From UBA6168 sp964508135 (lineage in GTDB: Bacteria; Bacteroidota; Bacteroidia; Chitinophagales; Saprospiraceae): a stretch of 64,000 nt of DNA. How positions within the stretch are numbered: position 1 is the stretch's first letter; every line of letters begins with the position of its first letter. This document shows positions 7,799 through 16,893 of the stretch, in pieces. The DNA is taken from the NCBI GenBank assembly GCA_964508135.1, contig CAZDSU010000002.1, forward strand, positions 124,001 to 188,000, read 5' to 3'. The position numbers and the translations under genes are program-made. Under the pieces are notes generated by a model that saw only the letters and a list, made by a program, of their open reading frames with translations, made no database searches and had not been told where the DNA came from.

Positions 7799-10700
7799 TC
7801 ATCGCATTATCGTCATCGAACGGGTAGCCGTGAAGCTCCCAGCTTCGAGGCGGTAGAACACCAGGCCAGTCGAAGGCAGGGTGGTTCGGTCGAGTTCGAT
7901 TTCGTTGTAGCCGGCGTAAAAATCACGGGTGATGACGGTGATTTTACGGCCAGTAGCGTCGTAAACCGTCAGCGTGGCATCGCTAGCATTTGGCAGTTGG
8001 AACCCGATAACCGTTTTCTTGCTGAACGGGTTGGGAATGTTTTGGAACAACTCGTATGCTGGACGCAAGCTTGCTGCTGTCGCAGAGGGGTTGTTGACGA
8101 TGAGCGCCACATCGAAAAGCTCGGCTGGCTCACCAACATACGCCTCAGCCGCAGTAAACCTGGAACTGATACCAATCGCATCCGACAAGCTTCCGTCTGC
8201 CTTCGCCATGAAATTGAGGGTAATGACTGGCTCGCCGTCCACCAGGGACAATGGTGGGTTGGTTTCCCAACTGACGGTCACTGCACCTTGGTCAGTCAAC
8301 GTGGTGCCGAAGTTTCCCGCACTGGTCACGGAAGTTTGCACAACACTTTGGAAATCAAGCAATTCTAGGCTGAAATCAATCGTAAACTGGAAACCGTACA
8401 CGGTGTTGAAATCTTTGGCCTTGAAAGTCATCGGCACGGTAGCCCCAGTTTGGAAGGCTGTGTTGTCCATCACGAAGCTCAGTGTACCTGCGCTCCGGTC
8501 GCCAGTTTCTTCACTTGTCAGGCCGTTGGCGACTGCACTGCCATTCACATCTCCGATTTTAATGGCCACGAAGTCTATTCCACTTTGCGCAGCGGGCAAG
8601 TTGTTGATGTTGGTGACTTCCGGGAATACCGCCAACCACGGATTTGCCGGGTTCGGGAATTGGTAGCTCTTTTCCACAAAACGCCAGGAGGTGTTGTTGG
8701 GGAAATCCATGTTTATCATCAAAATCAACTTGCGCACTTCCACGAGGTCGAACGTTGTCACGCTGTTCGATTTGTTGGCATCCGCAGCGATGAGCTGGTA
8801 GGGCGAAGTTAACAGCGAGACACCAAGGATATGTTTCGACATCAGCACGAGGTCAAAAGTAGTGACACCGTTGAGCGGTTCGTCGTCCTTGAGCGGCGTC
8901 ACCGTGTAGTCCTCGCCGATGGTCAGGCCGGGGAATTGGTACATGCCATCGGAGCCAGTCATGAAGTCGAGGGTTCCGCTGTTGTTGTTGTTCAACATCA
9001 CCGAGACGCCTTCCACTGGCTCATTTTCTGCTGTCGCAATCAGGCCGCTGACCGGAGCACCCGTTGAACAACTGAACATGTTGTCTTGGACGTTGATGAA
9101 GGTCGTGCAGAAGTCTTGATTGCCCGCAGCGTCTGTCACCCAAATGTTGACCGGGTTTACCCCAAAATCAAGACAAGTGAATATGCGGCAAGTGTCGTTG
9201 ATGTCCTGTGAAAATGAAATATGCAGGTCGCCGGGGCAATTGTCGTAGCTCCCGTAATCAAGCGCATCGGCGCACACTGGCACCATTCCAGTCTGCATGA
9301 GTTCGACTGTGAGGCCGTTTTCGCATACTGCAGTTGGATTTTTGCAGTCTTTCACTTCAAAATACACCGTCAGTTGAGCCTCGTTGTTGCAGCCATCCTC
9401 CACAACGTACACGATGCGGTGTTTGCCCATCGGCAATTGACCGTTAAAAAAGCCAGTGCCATTCAGGTCGTAGCTCAAGTCGTCGTATAGGTCAAGGTGA
9501 TAAACAACGTTGAAGGCATTTGAGCAGACCCCATCAATTTGGATAGGCAAGTACACGTCGCCCTCAGTACAGGTAGCATCCACGCTGCAATAAACATTGG
9601 AAAATGGAAAGCTCAACACTGGTGGCGTGTCGTCGTAAATTTTAATGATTTGTTGGTACTGGTACGAGCCGTAGTTGTTGTAGTCGTCTTCATCCACCCA
9701 AACGCCGAGCGGAGTGTGGTTGATAATCTTGAAAGGAACATACGGGTCATAACTGCACCAGTTGATGACCTTCCAGGTGCGCACGATTTTGTAGCAGGCG
9801 CTGTCGCCGAGCGTGAGGGCAAAGTATTGGTCCTCGTGGTTGACGGCAAACAAATCGCAGCCGAAATTGACAACTTCCAACTCATCAGCGTCCACGATGT
9901 CGTCGCAGGAGCCGTAGAAATCTGCTGGGAATTTGAGGAGCCAGTCTGATTTCGGTACCACGTAGATGTGCTGCTCGCAAGTGCCGGACTGGTTGCCGTA
10001 GCTATCCACCACCTTCCAGTAGCGGGTGACGTGGCCCTCGCCACATGCATTGATATTCTCGGCATACGGAAGTTCGACAATGGTTGCATCGCAATTGTCA
10101 TAAAAAGTGGCCGTCCCGAAGCCGTCCAGCCAAGCTTGCGTCACGTCGGCAGGCATGTCGGTGCAGGGTATGATTTTTTGTTGCGGAGCAATGCAAATCG
10201 GCGCAATCTTGTCGTTGACATGCGCCGTGACCATGCACTCGTTGTAGTTGCCGAAGCAGTCAACCACCCGAAGTACCACCATTACTTCCGGCACATCTTC
10301 GCAACTAAAATCAATGGATGTGGCAAAATTGGCGTTCGGTTCGCCCATTCTTTTTACCAAGAAATAGTCCAGGCAGCAGTTGTCGTAACTGGCGAGGTTG
10401 AATGCATCGGCAGGTACTTCCGTGAAGCCATTGGCTTCGAGGTTGACGTCCGTGAACTCAATACAAATCCCCACTGGTGCAATTTGGTCAACGACCGTTG
10501 CCACCAAGTTTACTTCCTTAAAATTGCCGCAGGCGTCGGTCACTTTGTAGGTGACAATGTGGGCGCCGATTTTCAAGCCCGGAGCAGGTACGTACCCGCC
10601 TTGCTTACCATCCACACCGTTCACATAGATGGCTTCACCAACTGCCGTGAAAATTCGGACGGTTACATCATTGCATGAATCAAATACCACCGGAGCTGGC

Positions 10701-11929
10701 AGCAATCCAGTGGAAGCGCATGGGTTGGGGTAGGCACCTTGCAGGTTTGCATTCAACGTAATGGTCGGTACAGTAATCGATGGCTTGTTGTAGTCCATCA
10801 CCTTGATGAGCTGCTGGTTGCTATCGCCCTCGAAATCCTCCAAAATAACTACACCTGTACACCAGTCTATCACTGTCCAAGTACGGATAATTTTGAACGA
10901 ACTGCCGCAGACCTGCAAAGTGTCGTCACTGTGCTGGTAGTTGTATTGGCAGTAAGGGCCGCCTACGCCGTAAGGCCGACCAGAACCTGTGGTGTGCAAA
11001 CTGTCGGTGAAAGCCGTTGGATTGGTAATGTTTGGATACAGGTCGTACTGTGTACAGGTCCAAATAGTATCTTTCGGGAAGTCCACTGGCCCGTTCGGGC
11101 TGATGTGAAGCACCTCCGAACAGTATCCTTGGTTGCCGTGGTTATCCTTGGCAGTCCAGTTTCGAGTTATCCAAACACCGTTGCAGACATTGGTATTGTT
11201 GACTTGATAGCCAACCAAATTTACCTCGATTGAAATATCGCAATTGTCGAAAACCAAGGGATGTGGAATCGAATCCAAATTGGCATCGCAAGGAATTTCG
11301 ATGGGAACGGTTGGGCAGAGGAAGTAAGGTGGGAGCTTATCTTCCACTATCATGGTTGACCAGCAAGAATTCCCGCTGCACAAGTCCCTTACTTTGCCTA
11401 TGAGGGTCATACCTACCTGGGCGCAGGTTATAGTATTGCCAAGGAAAACACCTGGTTGGGTGTAAATTTCCACTACAAAACTACCGTATGTATTGTAGTT
11501 TCCTTCCAATAGCATATCGGGCAATATTTCGATAATCCCATCCTGGTCAATGGAGACCTGAACGGTATTTTCACACGTCAGCACCTGCCTAACGATGTAA
11601 ACTGTGTGAACATCTGAACCTGTCATGCCACCGGTGCCCGTTTCCACGACACTCACGGTTTGAGTGCTGTTCTGTGGGCCGTACCAACCTACTTCGATGG
11701 TGTTGCCTAAGTTTTGGAGAATGGCGCCGCCAGGCGAGACTGTCCAGGCGTAGGTATTGCCGGGCGTATTGATGGTAGTATAGAAATACGCATCGTTCTG
11801 GCACGCTACCGTTTCGCCAGATATGATTGGAACTGGCTGGGCGTAAGCGAAAATACTGAATGTACAGGAAGCTAACAACCACGCAAATAGTCGCCTCCTG
11901 AATGCCGGAGTAACTGCCGGATTCACCAT
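7799..11929 (-). CDS. Large T9SS cargo with PKD/HYR-like, SdrD-B-like, dockerin-like and cohesin-like modules
   Basis: 1376 residues, with a signal region at the N-terminus (LFAWLLASCTFSIFAYAQ). A PKD-like domain covers about residues 33-110. It is followed by a long array of HYR-like units, each with Cys pairs and DxxAP/DKIAPI motifs. A CnaB/SdrD-like unit lies near 965-1015 (GLIATAENEPVEGVSVML). A dockerin-like pair lies near 1015-1130, with VTTFDLV repeated twice and a calcium-loop-like DANKSNSVTTFD. A cohesin-like beta-sandwich lies near 1150-1275 (GTLSFVMDNTAFQTGATVPM to VALIV). A T9SS type A sorting domain occupies the last 85 residues (YELFQNIPNPFSKKTVIGF through the terminal R). It is probably an extracellular or surface-attached adhesin or scaffold. 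Finding dockerin-like and cohesin-like modules in one chain is the odd point. Domain names are by eye, the T9SS tail most certain. Confidence 0.8.
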   Translation of the reverse strand: MVNPAVTPAFRRRLFAWLLASCTFSIFAYAQPVPIISGETVACQNDAYFYTTINTPGNTYAWTVSPGGAILQNLGNTIEVGWYGPQNSTQTVSVVETGTGGMTGSDVHTVYIVRQVLTCENTVQVSIDQDGIIEILPDMLLEGNYNTYGSFVVEIYTQPGVFLGNTITCAQVGMTLIGKVRDLCSGNSCWSTMIVEDKLPPYFLCPTVPIEIPCDANLDSIPHPLVFDNCDISIEVNLVGYQVNNTNVCNGVWITRNWTAKDNHGNQGYCSEVLHISPNGPVDFPKDTIWTCTQYDLYPNITNPTAFTDSLHTTGSGRPYGVGGPYCQYNYQHSDDTLQVCGSSFKIIRTWTVIDWCTGVVILEDFEGDSNQQLIKVMDYNKPSITVPTITLNANLQGAYPNPCASTGLLPAPVVFDSCNDVTVRIFTAVGEAIYVNGVDGKQGGYVPAPGLKIGAHIVTYKVTDACGNFKEVNLVATVVDQIAPVGICIEFTDVNLEANGFTEVPADAFNLASYDNCCLDYFLVKRMGEPNANFATSIDFSCEDVPEVMVVLRVVDCFGNYNECMVTAHVNDKIAPICIAPQQKIIPCTDMPADVTQAWLDGFGTATFYDNCDATIVELPYAENINACGEGHVTRYWKVVDSYGNQSGTCEQHIYVVPKSDWLLKFPADFYGSCDDIVDADELEVVNFGCDLFAVNHEDQYFALTLGDSACYKIVRTWKVINWCSYDPYVPFKIINHTPLGVWVDEDDYNNYGSYQYQQIIKIYDDTPPVLSFPFSNVYCSVDATCTEGDVYLPIQIDGVCSNAFNVVYHLDLYDDLSYDLNGTGFFNGQLPMGKHRIVYVVEDGCNNEAQLTVYFEVKDCKNPTAVCENGLTVELMQTGMVPVCADALDYGSYDNCPGDLHISFSQDINDTCRIFTCLDFGVNPVNIWVTDAAGNQDFCTTFINVQDNMFSCSTGAPVSGLIATAENEPVEGVSVMLNNNNSGTLDFMTGSDGMYQFPGLTIGEDYTVTPLKDDEPLNGVTTFDLVLMSKHILGVSLLTSPYQLIAADANKSNSVTTFDLVEVRKLILMINMDFPNNTSWRFVEKSYQFPNPANPWLAVFPEVTNINNLPAAQSGIDFVAIKIGDVNGSAVANGLTSEETGDRSAGTLSFVMDNTAFQTGATVPMTFKAKDFNTVYGFQFTIDFSLELLDFQSVVQTSVTSAGNFGTTLTDQGAVTVSWETNPPLSLVDGEPVITLNFMAKADGSLSDAIGISSRFTAAEAYVGEPAELFDVALIVNNPSATAASLRPAYELFQNIPNPFSKKTVIGFQLPNASDATLTVYDATGRKITVITRDFYAGYNEIELDRTTLPSTGLVFYRLEAGSFTATRSMTIMR

Positions 11930-12491
11930 GGGATTGGATTTAAGTTAAAGAATTGGAGTGTGAGTAAAACGCAAGCGTCAGCAGGCAGGAACGGTTGGTT
12001 TGACCTATTGGGTAAAATTGAAAATTTTACAAAATGGCGCTTTTAAATAAAATTGCCACCTTGGGAAATCCAAAGTTTTCTAACAGGGTACCCCAAATCG
12101 AACATACAAACTTCGACTTGTCGTGAAGCCCTTTTTTAATCAATGGAAGTATAGGAAAAACAGGATAGGAAAAAGAAAGAAGCAGTTTTCTTGTTCTTGA
12201 TTTTGATTGTAAGCTGAAGTTTTGCGTTAGCGTTTTTTGACCTCAACTTGCCATTTTGACCTTTTCTTGATGGAGCCTTTATTTCTTTTCTTTGGAAACA
12301 CATTAGGCAAAAACGTTGCCCGTTTGGGTCGGCACGAATCGTTCTTGTAGGGTATATTTTAAATAGAATAAAAATTATATGTTTAATGAATTTGAAATCA
12401 ATTGAATGGGAAAAATTTTGAATTCATTTTTTTTCAAAATTGTTTTTTTGCCTCTATCTATTTCAGCGAATAAATGCGGTTTGACCCAGGC
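11930..12491. other. AT-rich intergenic stretch without recognised gene
   Basis: About 560 bases between the start of the T9SS cargo gene and a repeat element. I see no coding potential, tRNA or clear promoter pair. It probably holds the cargo gene's promoter and leader. Confidence 0.5.
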
Positions 12492-12646
12492 TTATACTTC
12501 ACGCCATTAGGTTTTGTGCGTATCATCTTATAGAAAACACCTTTTCCCCTCCTCGCCGCCTTCGACGGCTCGTCGGGGGAGGGAGCCTTTGGGGGCGTTC
12601 CGCCCCCAAACCCCCTTTGCAAAAAACCTATTGTCGCAGAGTATAA
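12492..12646. mobile_element. MITE-like element A with GC-rich palindromic core
   Basis: Imperfect 28-bp terminal inverted repeats (12492-12519 and 12619-12646, 22 of 28 matching, sharing TTATACT and TAGGTTTT) flank a core. The core contains a CCGCCTTCGACGGC hairpin, CTCGTCGGGGGAG and a GGGGGCGTTCCGCCCCC hairpin. The same core recurs near 22040, 34570 and, degraded, near 46130. There is no coding capacity. Mobility is inferred from repeats and termini only. Confidence 0.55.
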
Positions 12647-12649
12647 AAT

Positions 12650-12687
12650 AGAAAACCTGCCATTGAACTAGTCAAGGCAGGCTTTTA
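12650..12687 (-). terminator. Terminator-like hairpin after sucD
   Basis: The minus strand reads AAAAGCCTGCC, a 14-base loop, then GGCAGGTTTTC. It lies about 20 bases after the sucD stop at 12707. Confidence 0.55.
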
Positions 12688-12706
12688 TCACTTAGAATTG
12701 GGGAGG

Positions 12707-13588
12707 TTAAAGCTCTCCAGCAATGGCTTTTCTCATGGTCTCACCAATGGTGGCAGGCGAACTTACTACGTGGATACCACATTCCACCATGATTTTCATC
12801 TTGGACTCAGCGGTGTCGTCAGCACCACCGATGATGGCACCAGCATGACCCATCTTGCGGCCTTTCGGTGCAGTCTGTCCGGCAATGAAACCAACCACGG
12901 GCTTTGTACCGTAGCGCTTCACGTAATGCGCAGCCTCTGCTTCCATGCCGCCGCCGATTTCACCAATCATGATGATGCCGTCGGTTTCCGGGTCGTTCAT
13001 CAGCAGTTGCATAGCGTCCTTGGTAGTGGTACCCACGATGGGGTCGCCGCCAATGCCGATGCAAGTGGACTGGCCCATGCCTGCCTTTGTAACTTGGTCA
13101 ACCGCTTCGTAGGTTAACGTGCCAGAGCGACTCACGATGCCGATGCGCCCTGGCCTGTGGATGAAGCCCGGCATGATACCGCATTTCGCCTCGCCCGGTG
13201 TTATCACACCAGGGCAATTTGGCCCCACGAGTCGGCATTCTGGCATGTCTTCGAGGTATGCTTTTACCTTAACCATATCTTGGACTGGAATACCTTCCGT
13301 GATGCAGATGATGACTTTGATGCCAGCATCGGCAGCCTCCATGATGGCGTCGGCTGCGAATGGTGGTGGCACAAAAATGACGGAAACATCAGCCCCGGCC
13401 AGTTTCACCGCATCGGATACGGTATTGAAAACGGGCTTGTCGAGGTGCGTGGTGCCACCTTTGCCGGGCGTAACGCCTCCGACCAAGTTGGTTCCGTATT
13501 CAAGCATTTGTGTAGCGTGGAAGGTGCCTTCTTTTCCAGTGAAGCCCTGGACGATGATGCGGGAGTTTTTGTTTACTAAAACGGACAT
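12707..13588 (-). CDS. sucD: Succinate-CoA ligase [ADP-forming], alpha subunit
   Basis: 293 residues, the usual length. With SucB it interconverts succinyl-CoA and succinate with ATP/ADP in the citric acid cycle. Visible marks are the CoA-binding Rossmann start (IVQGFTGKEGTFHATQM), GGVTPGKGG, the GPNCPGVITPGEAKCGIMPG loop and the phosphorylated histidine in MGHAGAIIGG (about H248). The start is set at the ATG at 13588 (MSVLVNKNSRI). The open frame upstream to 13666 translates the intergenic stutter repeat and is not protein-like. The beta subunit gene is not next to it. The FtsB-like gene lies 87 bases upstream on the same strand. Confidence 0.96.
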   Translation of the reverse strand: MSVLVNKNSRIIVQGFTGKEGTFHATQMLEYGTNLVGGVTPGKGGTTHLDKPVFNTVSDAVKLAGADVSVIFVPPPFAADAIMEAADAGIKVIICITEGIPVQDMVKVKAYLEDMPECRLVGPNCPGVITPGEAKCGIMPGFIHRPGRIGIVSRSGTLTYEAVDQVTKAGMGQSTCIGIGGDPIVGTTTKDAMQLLMNDPETDGIIMIGEIGGGMEAEAAHYVKRYGTKPVVGFIAGQTAPKGRKMGHAGAIIGGADDTAESKMKIMVECGIHVVSSPATIGETMRKAIAGEL

Positions 13589-13590
13589 TT

Positions 13591-13675
13591 TTAACTGTGA
13601 ATGGTGAAATGTGAATGGTGAGCTGTGAATTGTGAATTGTGATTTTGCGGAATGTTCACCGTTCACCGTTCACAA
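13591..13675. repeat. Stuttering short repeat (TGTGAATGGTGA-type phrase with inverted copies)
   Basis: About six copies of TGTGAATGGTGAA or TGTGAATTGTGAA are followed by inverted copies (TTCACCGTTCACCGTTCACAATT). They fill the gap between the FtsB-like gene and sucD. The phrase matches that at 7733-7797, over 5 kb away. Confidence 0.75.
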
Positions 13676-13990
13676 TTATTTTTCTTGGATGATGAAAACA
13701 TCTTCGTTCGACTTGTGCATGTGGTACTTTTCACGAGCGAACTGTTCTTTGTTGTTGTTGATGTTGTCCTGGTCGAGTTTGGCTTGCTCAATCCGCTGCT
13801 CATAGTAAGCCTTGTCGTGCTCCAGTCGCTTGACCGAGCCTCGCAATTTCCATTGCGTGAGCAAGTCGTGTTTGTCAAAAAGAATCAGCACCGACGCAAA
13901 AACAGCAATGGACAGTAAATACTTGTTGCGCAGCGGCTTAGGCAATTTCTTTACGATGACTTGCAGCGGATTTGGTACTTGTATCGCCAT
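13676..13990 (-). CDS. FtsB/DivIC-type septum formation initiator protein
   Basis: 104 residues with one transmembrane helix near residues 24-40 (YLLSIAVFASVLILF). A coiled-coil-like charged segment follows (WKLRGSVKRLEHDKAYYEQR to DQDNINNN), then a conserved tail with FAREKYHMHKSNEDVFII. This layout, a short cytoplasmic N-terminus, one membrane span and an extracytoplasmic coiled coil ending in AREKY, is that of FtsB/DivIC, which with FtsL and FtsQ forms a core of the divisome. It is likely co-transcribed with sucD through the short repeat-filled gap. Confidence 0.85.
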   Translation of the reverse strand: MAIQVPNPLQVIVKKLPKPLRNKYLLSIAVFASVLILFDKHDLLTQWKLRGSVKRLEHDKAYYEQRIEQAKLDQDNINNNKEQFAREKYHMHKSNEDVFIIQEK

Positions 13991-14011
13991 ATCTCATTGA
14001 TTTTGATGCGG

Positions 14012-14019
14012 CAAAGTTA
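14012..14019 (-). promoter_or_regulatory. Possible -7 promoter element for the FtsB-sucD unit
   Basis: The minus strand reads TAACTTTG, 21 bases before the ATG at 13990, matching TAnnTTTG. A clear upstream TTTG at the usual spacing is not seen. Confidence 0.35.
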
Positions 14020-14114
14020 AGTCATTTAGCCGGGAAAAGATTGGAAAAACTTCTCCACATCCTTCCGCACAATTCGACGACTTTGCCTTCGCTGCCACTT
14101 TTCAATTTTATGTG

Positions 14115-14143
14115 TTGAAATTTCTGGCTTGGACACTATCTTG
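14115..14143 (+). promoter_or_regulatory. Probable promoter of the rhamnosidase gene
   Basis: TTG at 14115-14117 and TATCTTG at 14137-14143 are separated by 19 bases. This is close to the Bacteroidota form TTG-N19-TAnnTTTG with one base missing in the -7 box. The ATG follows 17 bases later. Confidence 0.4.
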
Positions 14144-14160
14144 CCCCGAAATTTAGCAAA

Positions 14161-16890
14161 ATGAAAAAACAACTTCTAACCACGTTGGCATCCTGCCTGC
14201 TGGCCTTCGTTGCCTTGGGCCAGCTTTCCATCAAAAATCCAAGGACAGAAAACCGTACCAACCCAATTGGGCTGGACGAAGCAAAGCCTCGCCTGGGCTG
14301 GATTCTTGACGCCGCCAACCGCCGCAATGTGATGCAGTCCGCCTACGAAATCAGGGTAGCCACCGACCGGGACGACTTGCTCCGGGGTAAAAACCTGGTC
14401 TGGACAAGTGGCAGAGTGAGGTCTGATGCCTCCGTCTTGGTGCCTTACGGTGGCCCGACGCTAAAGCCGGGTACTCGCTACCATTGGCAAGTCCGAGTTT
14501 GGGACAGCGCCGGCCAAGTGTCGCTCTGGAGTGAGGCAGCTTTCTGGCAAACCGGGCTTCTCGACCCTGCCAACTGGAAGGCATCTTGGATCGGTATTGG
14601 CCATCAAGAGGACTCACTCAACTGGCCTTCACCTATCTTTCGTAAAGAATTTTCAGCAAAAAGAAGGGTGAAAACGGCCACAGCTTACATCACCGCTCGT
14701 GGACTTTACGAAGCACAAATCAATGGCCAAAGGGTTGGCAACGCCTACCTGACACCCGGCTGGACAGCTTACCAAAAACGCATCCAATACCAGGCTTACG
14801 ATGTGACAAACCTCCTCCAATCGGGCGACAACGCAGTGGGCATAACGCTCGGGAGCGGGTGGCATCGCAGTTACCTAGCTTGGGGAAATAGACGAAATAC
14901 TTACGGAAGTGATATTTCACTGATGTTCCAACTTGACATCGAGTACGCCGATGGTACGCACGAACTGGTGGTATCCGACGGCTCTTGGCGCTACTCGACT
15001 GGCAGCATTCTCGATTCGGAGATTTACCACGGTGAAACGATTGATGCCCGGCTGGTAAAAACGGGCTGGAGCAGCCCCGATTTCAGGGCAAGGAACTGGC
15101 AGTCGGTTAAGGTTGCGGAAGCGCCCAAAGCAGCGCTAGTAGCCACCTACAACGAGCCGATTCGCAAGCAAGAACGATTCAGTCCCCAGCGCATTTTTAC
15201 CACCCCAAAGGGCGAGCGGGTGATTGATTTTGGGCAAAACCTGGTGGGCTGGGTGGAGGTTAGGGCCGTAGGGTCGGCAGGCAGCAAAGTCAAGCTGCTC
15301 CACGCCGAGGTACTCGACAAGGCGGGCAATTTTTACATCGAAAACCTTCGGGCTGCCAAGCAAATCTGCACGTACACCCTCGCCGGGACAGGTGGGGCGG
15401 AGTTTTTCGAGCCGCATTTTACATTCCAAGGTTTTAGGTACGTGATGGTCGAGGACTTCCCTAGCGAGTTCACGGCAGCCAATTTTACCGCAGTGGCGCT
15501 GTACTCGGACATGCCGAAAACGGGCAGTTTCACCTGCTCCAATCCGCTCGTCAACCAATTGCAAAGCAACATCCAGTGGGGACAACGGGGCAACTTCCTC
15601 GATGTGCCAACCGATTGCCCGCAGCGAGATGAGCGGCTTGGCTGGACCGGTGATGCCCAGGCGTTTTGCCGCACTGCCGCTTTCAATCACGATGTCCACG
15701 GTTTTTATGCCAAATGGCTCAAGGACGTGGCACATGACCAGCGTCCTGACGGAAGCGTGCCATTCGTGGTGCCCAACGTGTTGGGCGAGCAATCCTGCGG
15801 TTCGGCCGGGTGGGCGGACGTGGCGACCATCATGCCGTGGGACGTGTACCTGGCTTACGGCGACAGGCGGGTGCTCGAAGACCAGTATCCCAGCATGAAG
15901 GCTTGGGTGGATTACATGACCAACCAAAGCCTCGACGACGACCTCTGGAACACGGGTTTCCTGTTCGGCGACTGGCTTTTTTACTCCGAAAACAACGACA
16001 ACATCGGCAACTCGGCAGTTACCTACAAGCCTTTCATTCAGCAGTGCTTCTGGGCGCACAGTACCCAATTGCTCATCAACGCCGCCCATGTTTTGGGCAA
16101 AAACGAAGATGCGAAGCAGTACAGCGAATTGCTCGAAAGAATAAAAACGGCCTTCAACCGAGAGTACGTGACCCCCAACGGGGCGTTGGTCTCTGCAACA
16201 CAGACGGCGTACGTTTTGGCGCTGAACTTCGACATGCTGCCCACCAATTTCCGCCAGCAGGCCGCAAAACGCCTCGTTGACAACATCCGGGCCTACGATA
16301 CCCATTTGACCACGGGTTTTCTCGGCACGCCCTACCTCTGCCATGTGCTTACCCGCTTCGGTTACGACGACGTGGCCTACGAGCTTTTCCTTCGGGAAAA
16401 ATACCCCTCGTGGCTCTACCCGGTAACGATGGGCGCCACTACGATTTGGGAGCGCTGGGATGGCATCAAACCCGACAGCACTTTCGAAGAGGCCAGCATG
16501 AACTCCTTCAACCACTACGCATACGGGGCCATCGGCGACTGGATGTACCGCTCCGTGGCTGGGCTTGACACCGAGCCAGGATTGCCCGGATACAAAAAAA
16601 TCATCGTGAAACCGCATATTGGTGCGGGCCTGACGCAGGCTTCGGCGGACCTGCAAACGCCTTACGGCAAATTGGAGTCTGGTTGGAAAACGGAGCCAGG
16701 TTCTTCATCGCTCCATGTCGAGATTCCGGCCAACACGACCGCTACCATCTACGTGCCTACCGAAAAAGCCGAGGTGCTGATGGAAGGTGGGAAGCCGTTA
16801 AGCGAGGCTGGTTTCACTATCGGCAAAGCGGAAAAGGGCTATGTGGTGCTGACCGGGGTGGGGTCGGGGAGCTACGATTTTTCGTTTTGA
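14161..16890 (+). CDS. GH78 alpha-L-rhamnosidase, secreted
   Basis: 909 residues with a signal peptide (MKKQLLTTLASCLLAFVALG). The multidomain GH78 pattern follows: an N-terminal Ig-like domain (IKNPRTENRTNPIGLDEAKP), jelly-roll domains with YITARGLYEAQINGQRVGN, an (alpha/alpha)6 catalytic barrel from about residue 430, and a C-terminal beta domain. The catalytic-acid motif DCPQRDERLGWTGD places the acid Glu at about 491. The second catalytic Glu is in TTIWERWD at about 764. By family knowledge it hydrolyses terminal alpha-L-rhamnose from glycans or plant glycosides by inversion. It stands alone, with no SusC/SusD pair or other glycoside hydrolase adjacent. The 3' end lies 3 bases from the convergent gene that follows. 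Confidence 0.93.
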   Translation: MKKQLLTTLASCLLAFVALGQLSIKNPRTENRTNPIGLDEAKPRLGWILDAANRRNVMQSAYEIRVATDRDDLLRGKNLVWTSGRVRSDASVLVPYGGPTLKPGTRYHWQVRVWDSAGQVSLWSEAAFWQTGLLDPANWKASWIGIGHQEDSLNWPSPIFRKEFSAKRRVKTATAYITARGLYEAQINGQRVGNAYLTPGWTAYQKRIQYQAYDVTNLLQSGDNAVGITLGSGWHRSYLAWGNRRNTYGSDISLMFQLDIEYADGTHELVVSDGSWRYSTGSILDSEIYHGETIDARLVKTGWSSPDFRARNWQSVKVAEAPKAALVATYNEPIRKQERFSPQRIFTTPKGERVIDFGQNLVGWVEVRAVGSAGSKVKLLHAEVLDKAGNFYIENLRAAKQICTYTLAGTGGAEFFEPHFTFQGFRYVMVEDFPSEFTAANFTAVALYSDMPKTGSFTCSNPLVNQLQSNIQWGQRGNFLDVPTDCPQRDERLGWTGDAQAFCRTAAFNHDVHGFYAKWLKDVAHDQRPDGSVPFVVPNVLGEQSCGSAGWADVATIMPWDVYLAYGDRRVLEDQYPSMKAWVDYMTNQSLDDDLWNTGFLFGDWLFYSENNDNIGNSAVTYKPFIQQCFWAHSTQLLINAAHVLGKNEDAKQYSELLERIKTAFNREYVTPNGALVSATQTAYVLALNFDMLPTNFRQQAAKRLVDNIRAYDTHLTTGFLGTPYLCHVLTRFGYDDVAYELFLREKYPSWLYPVTMGATTIWERWDGIKPDSTFEEASMNSFNHYAYGAIGDWMYRSVAGLDTEPGLPGYKKIIVKPHIGAGLTQASADLQTPYGKLESGWKTEPGSSSLHVEIPANTTATIYVPTEKAEVLMEGGKPLSEAGFTIGKAEKGYVVLTGVGSGSYDFSF

Positions 16891-16893
16891 AAA

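Noticed and set aside
13589..13666. Longer sucD start adding 26 residues
   Set aside because: The added residues (FTIHSSPFTFHHSQL) are a translation of the intergenic stutter repeat. SucD proteins begin at the MSVLVNKNSRI-type sequence.
15136..16656. 506-residue open frame on the minus strand inside the rhamnosidase gene
   Set aside because: It is fully antisense to a GH78 gene with both catalytic motifs. It has no family resemblance and its composition follows from the GC-rich third positions of the sense gene.
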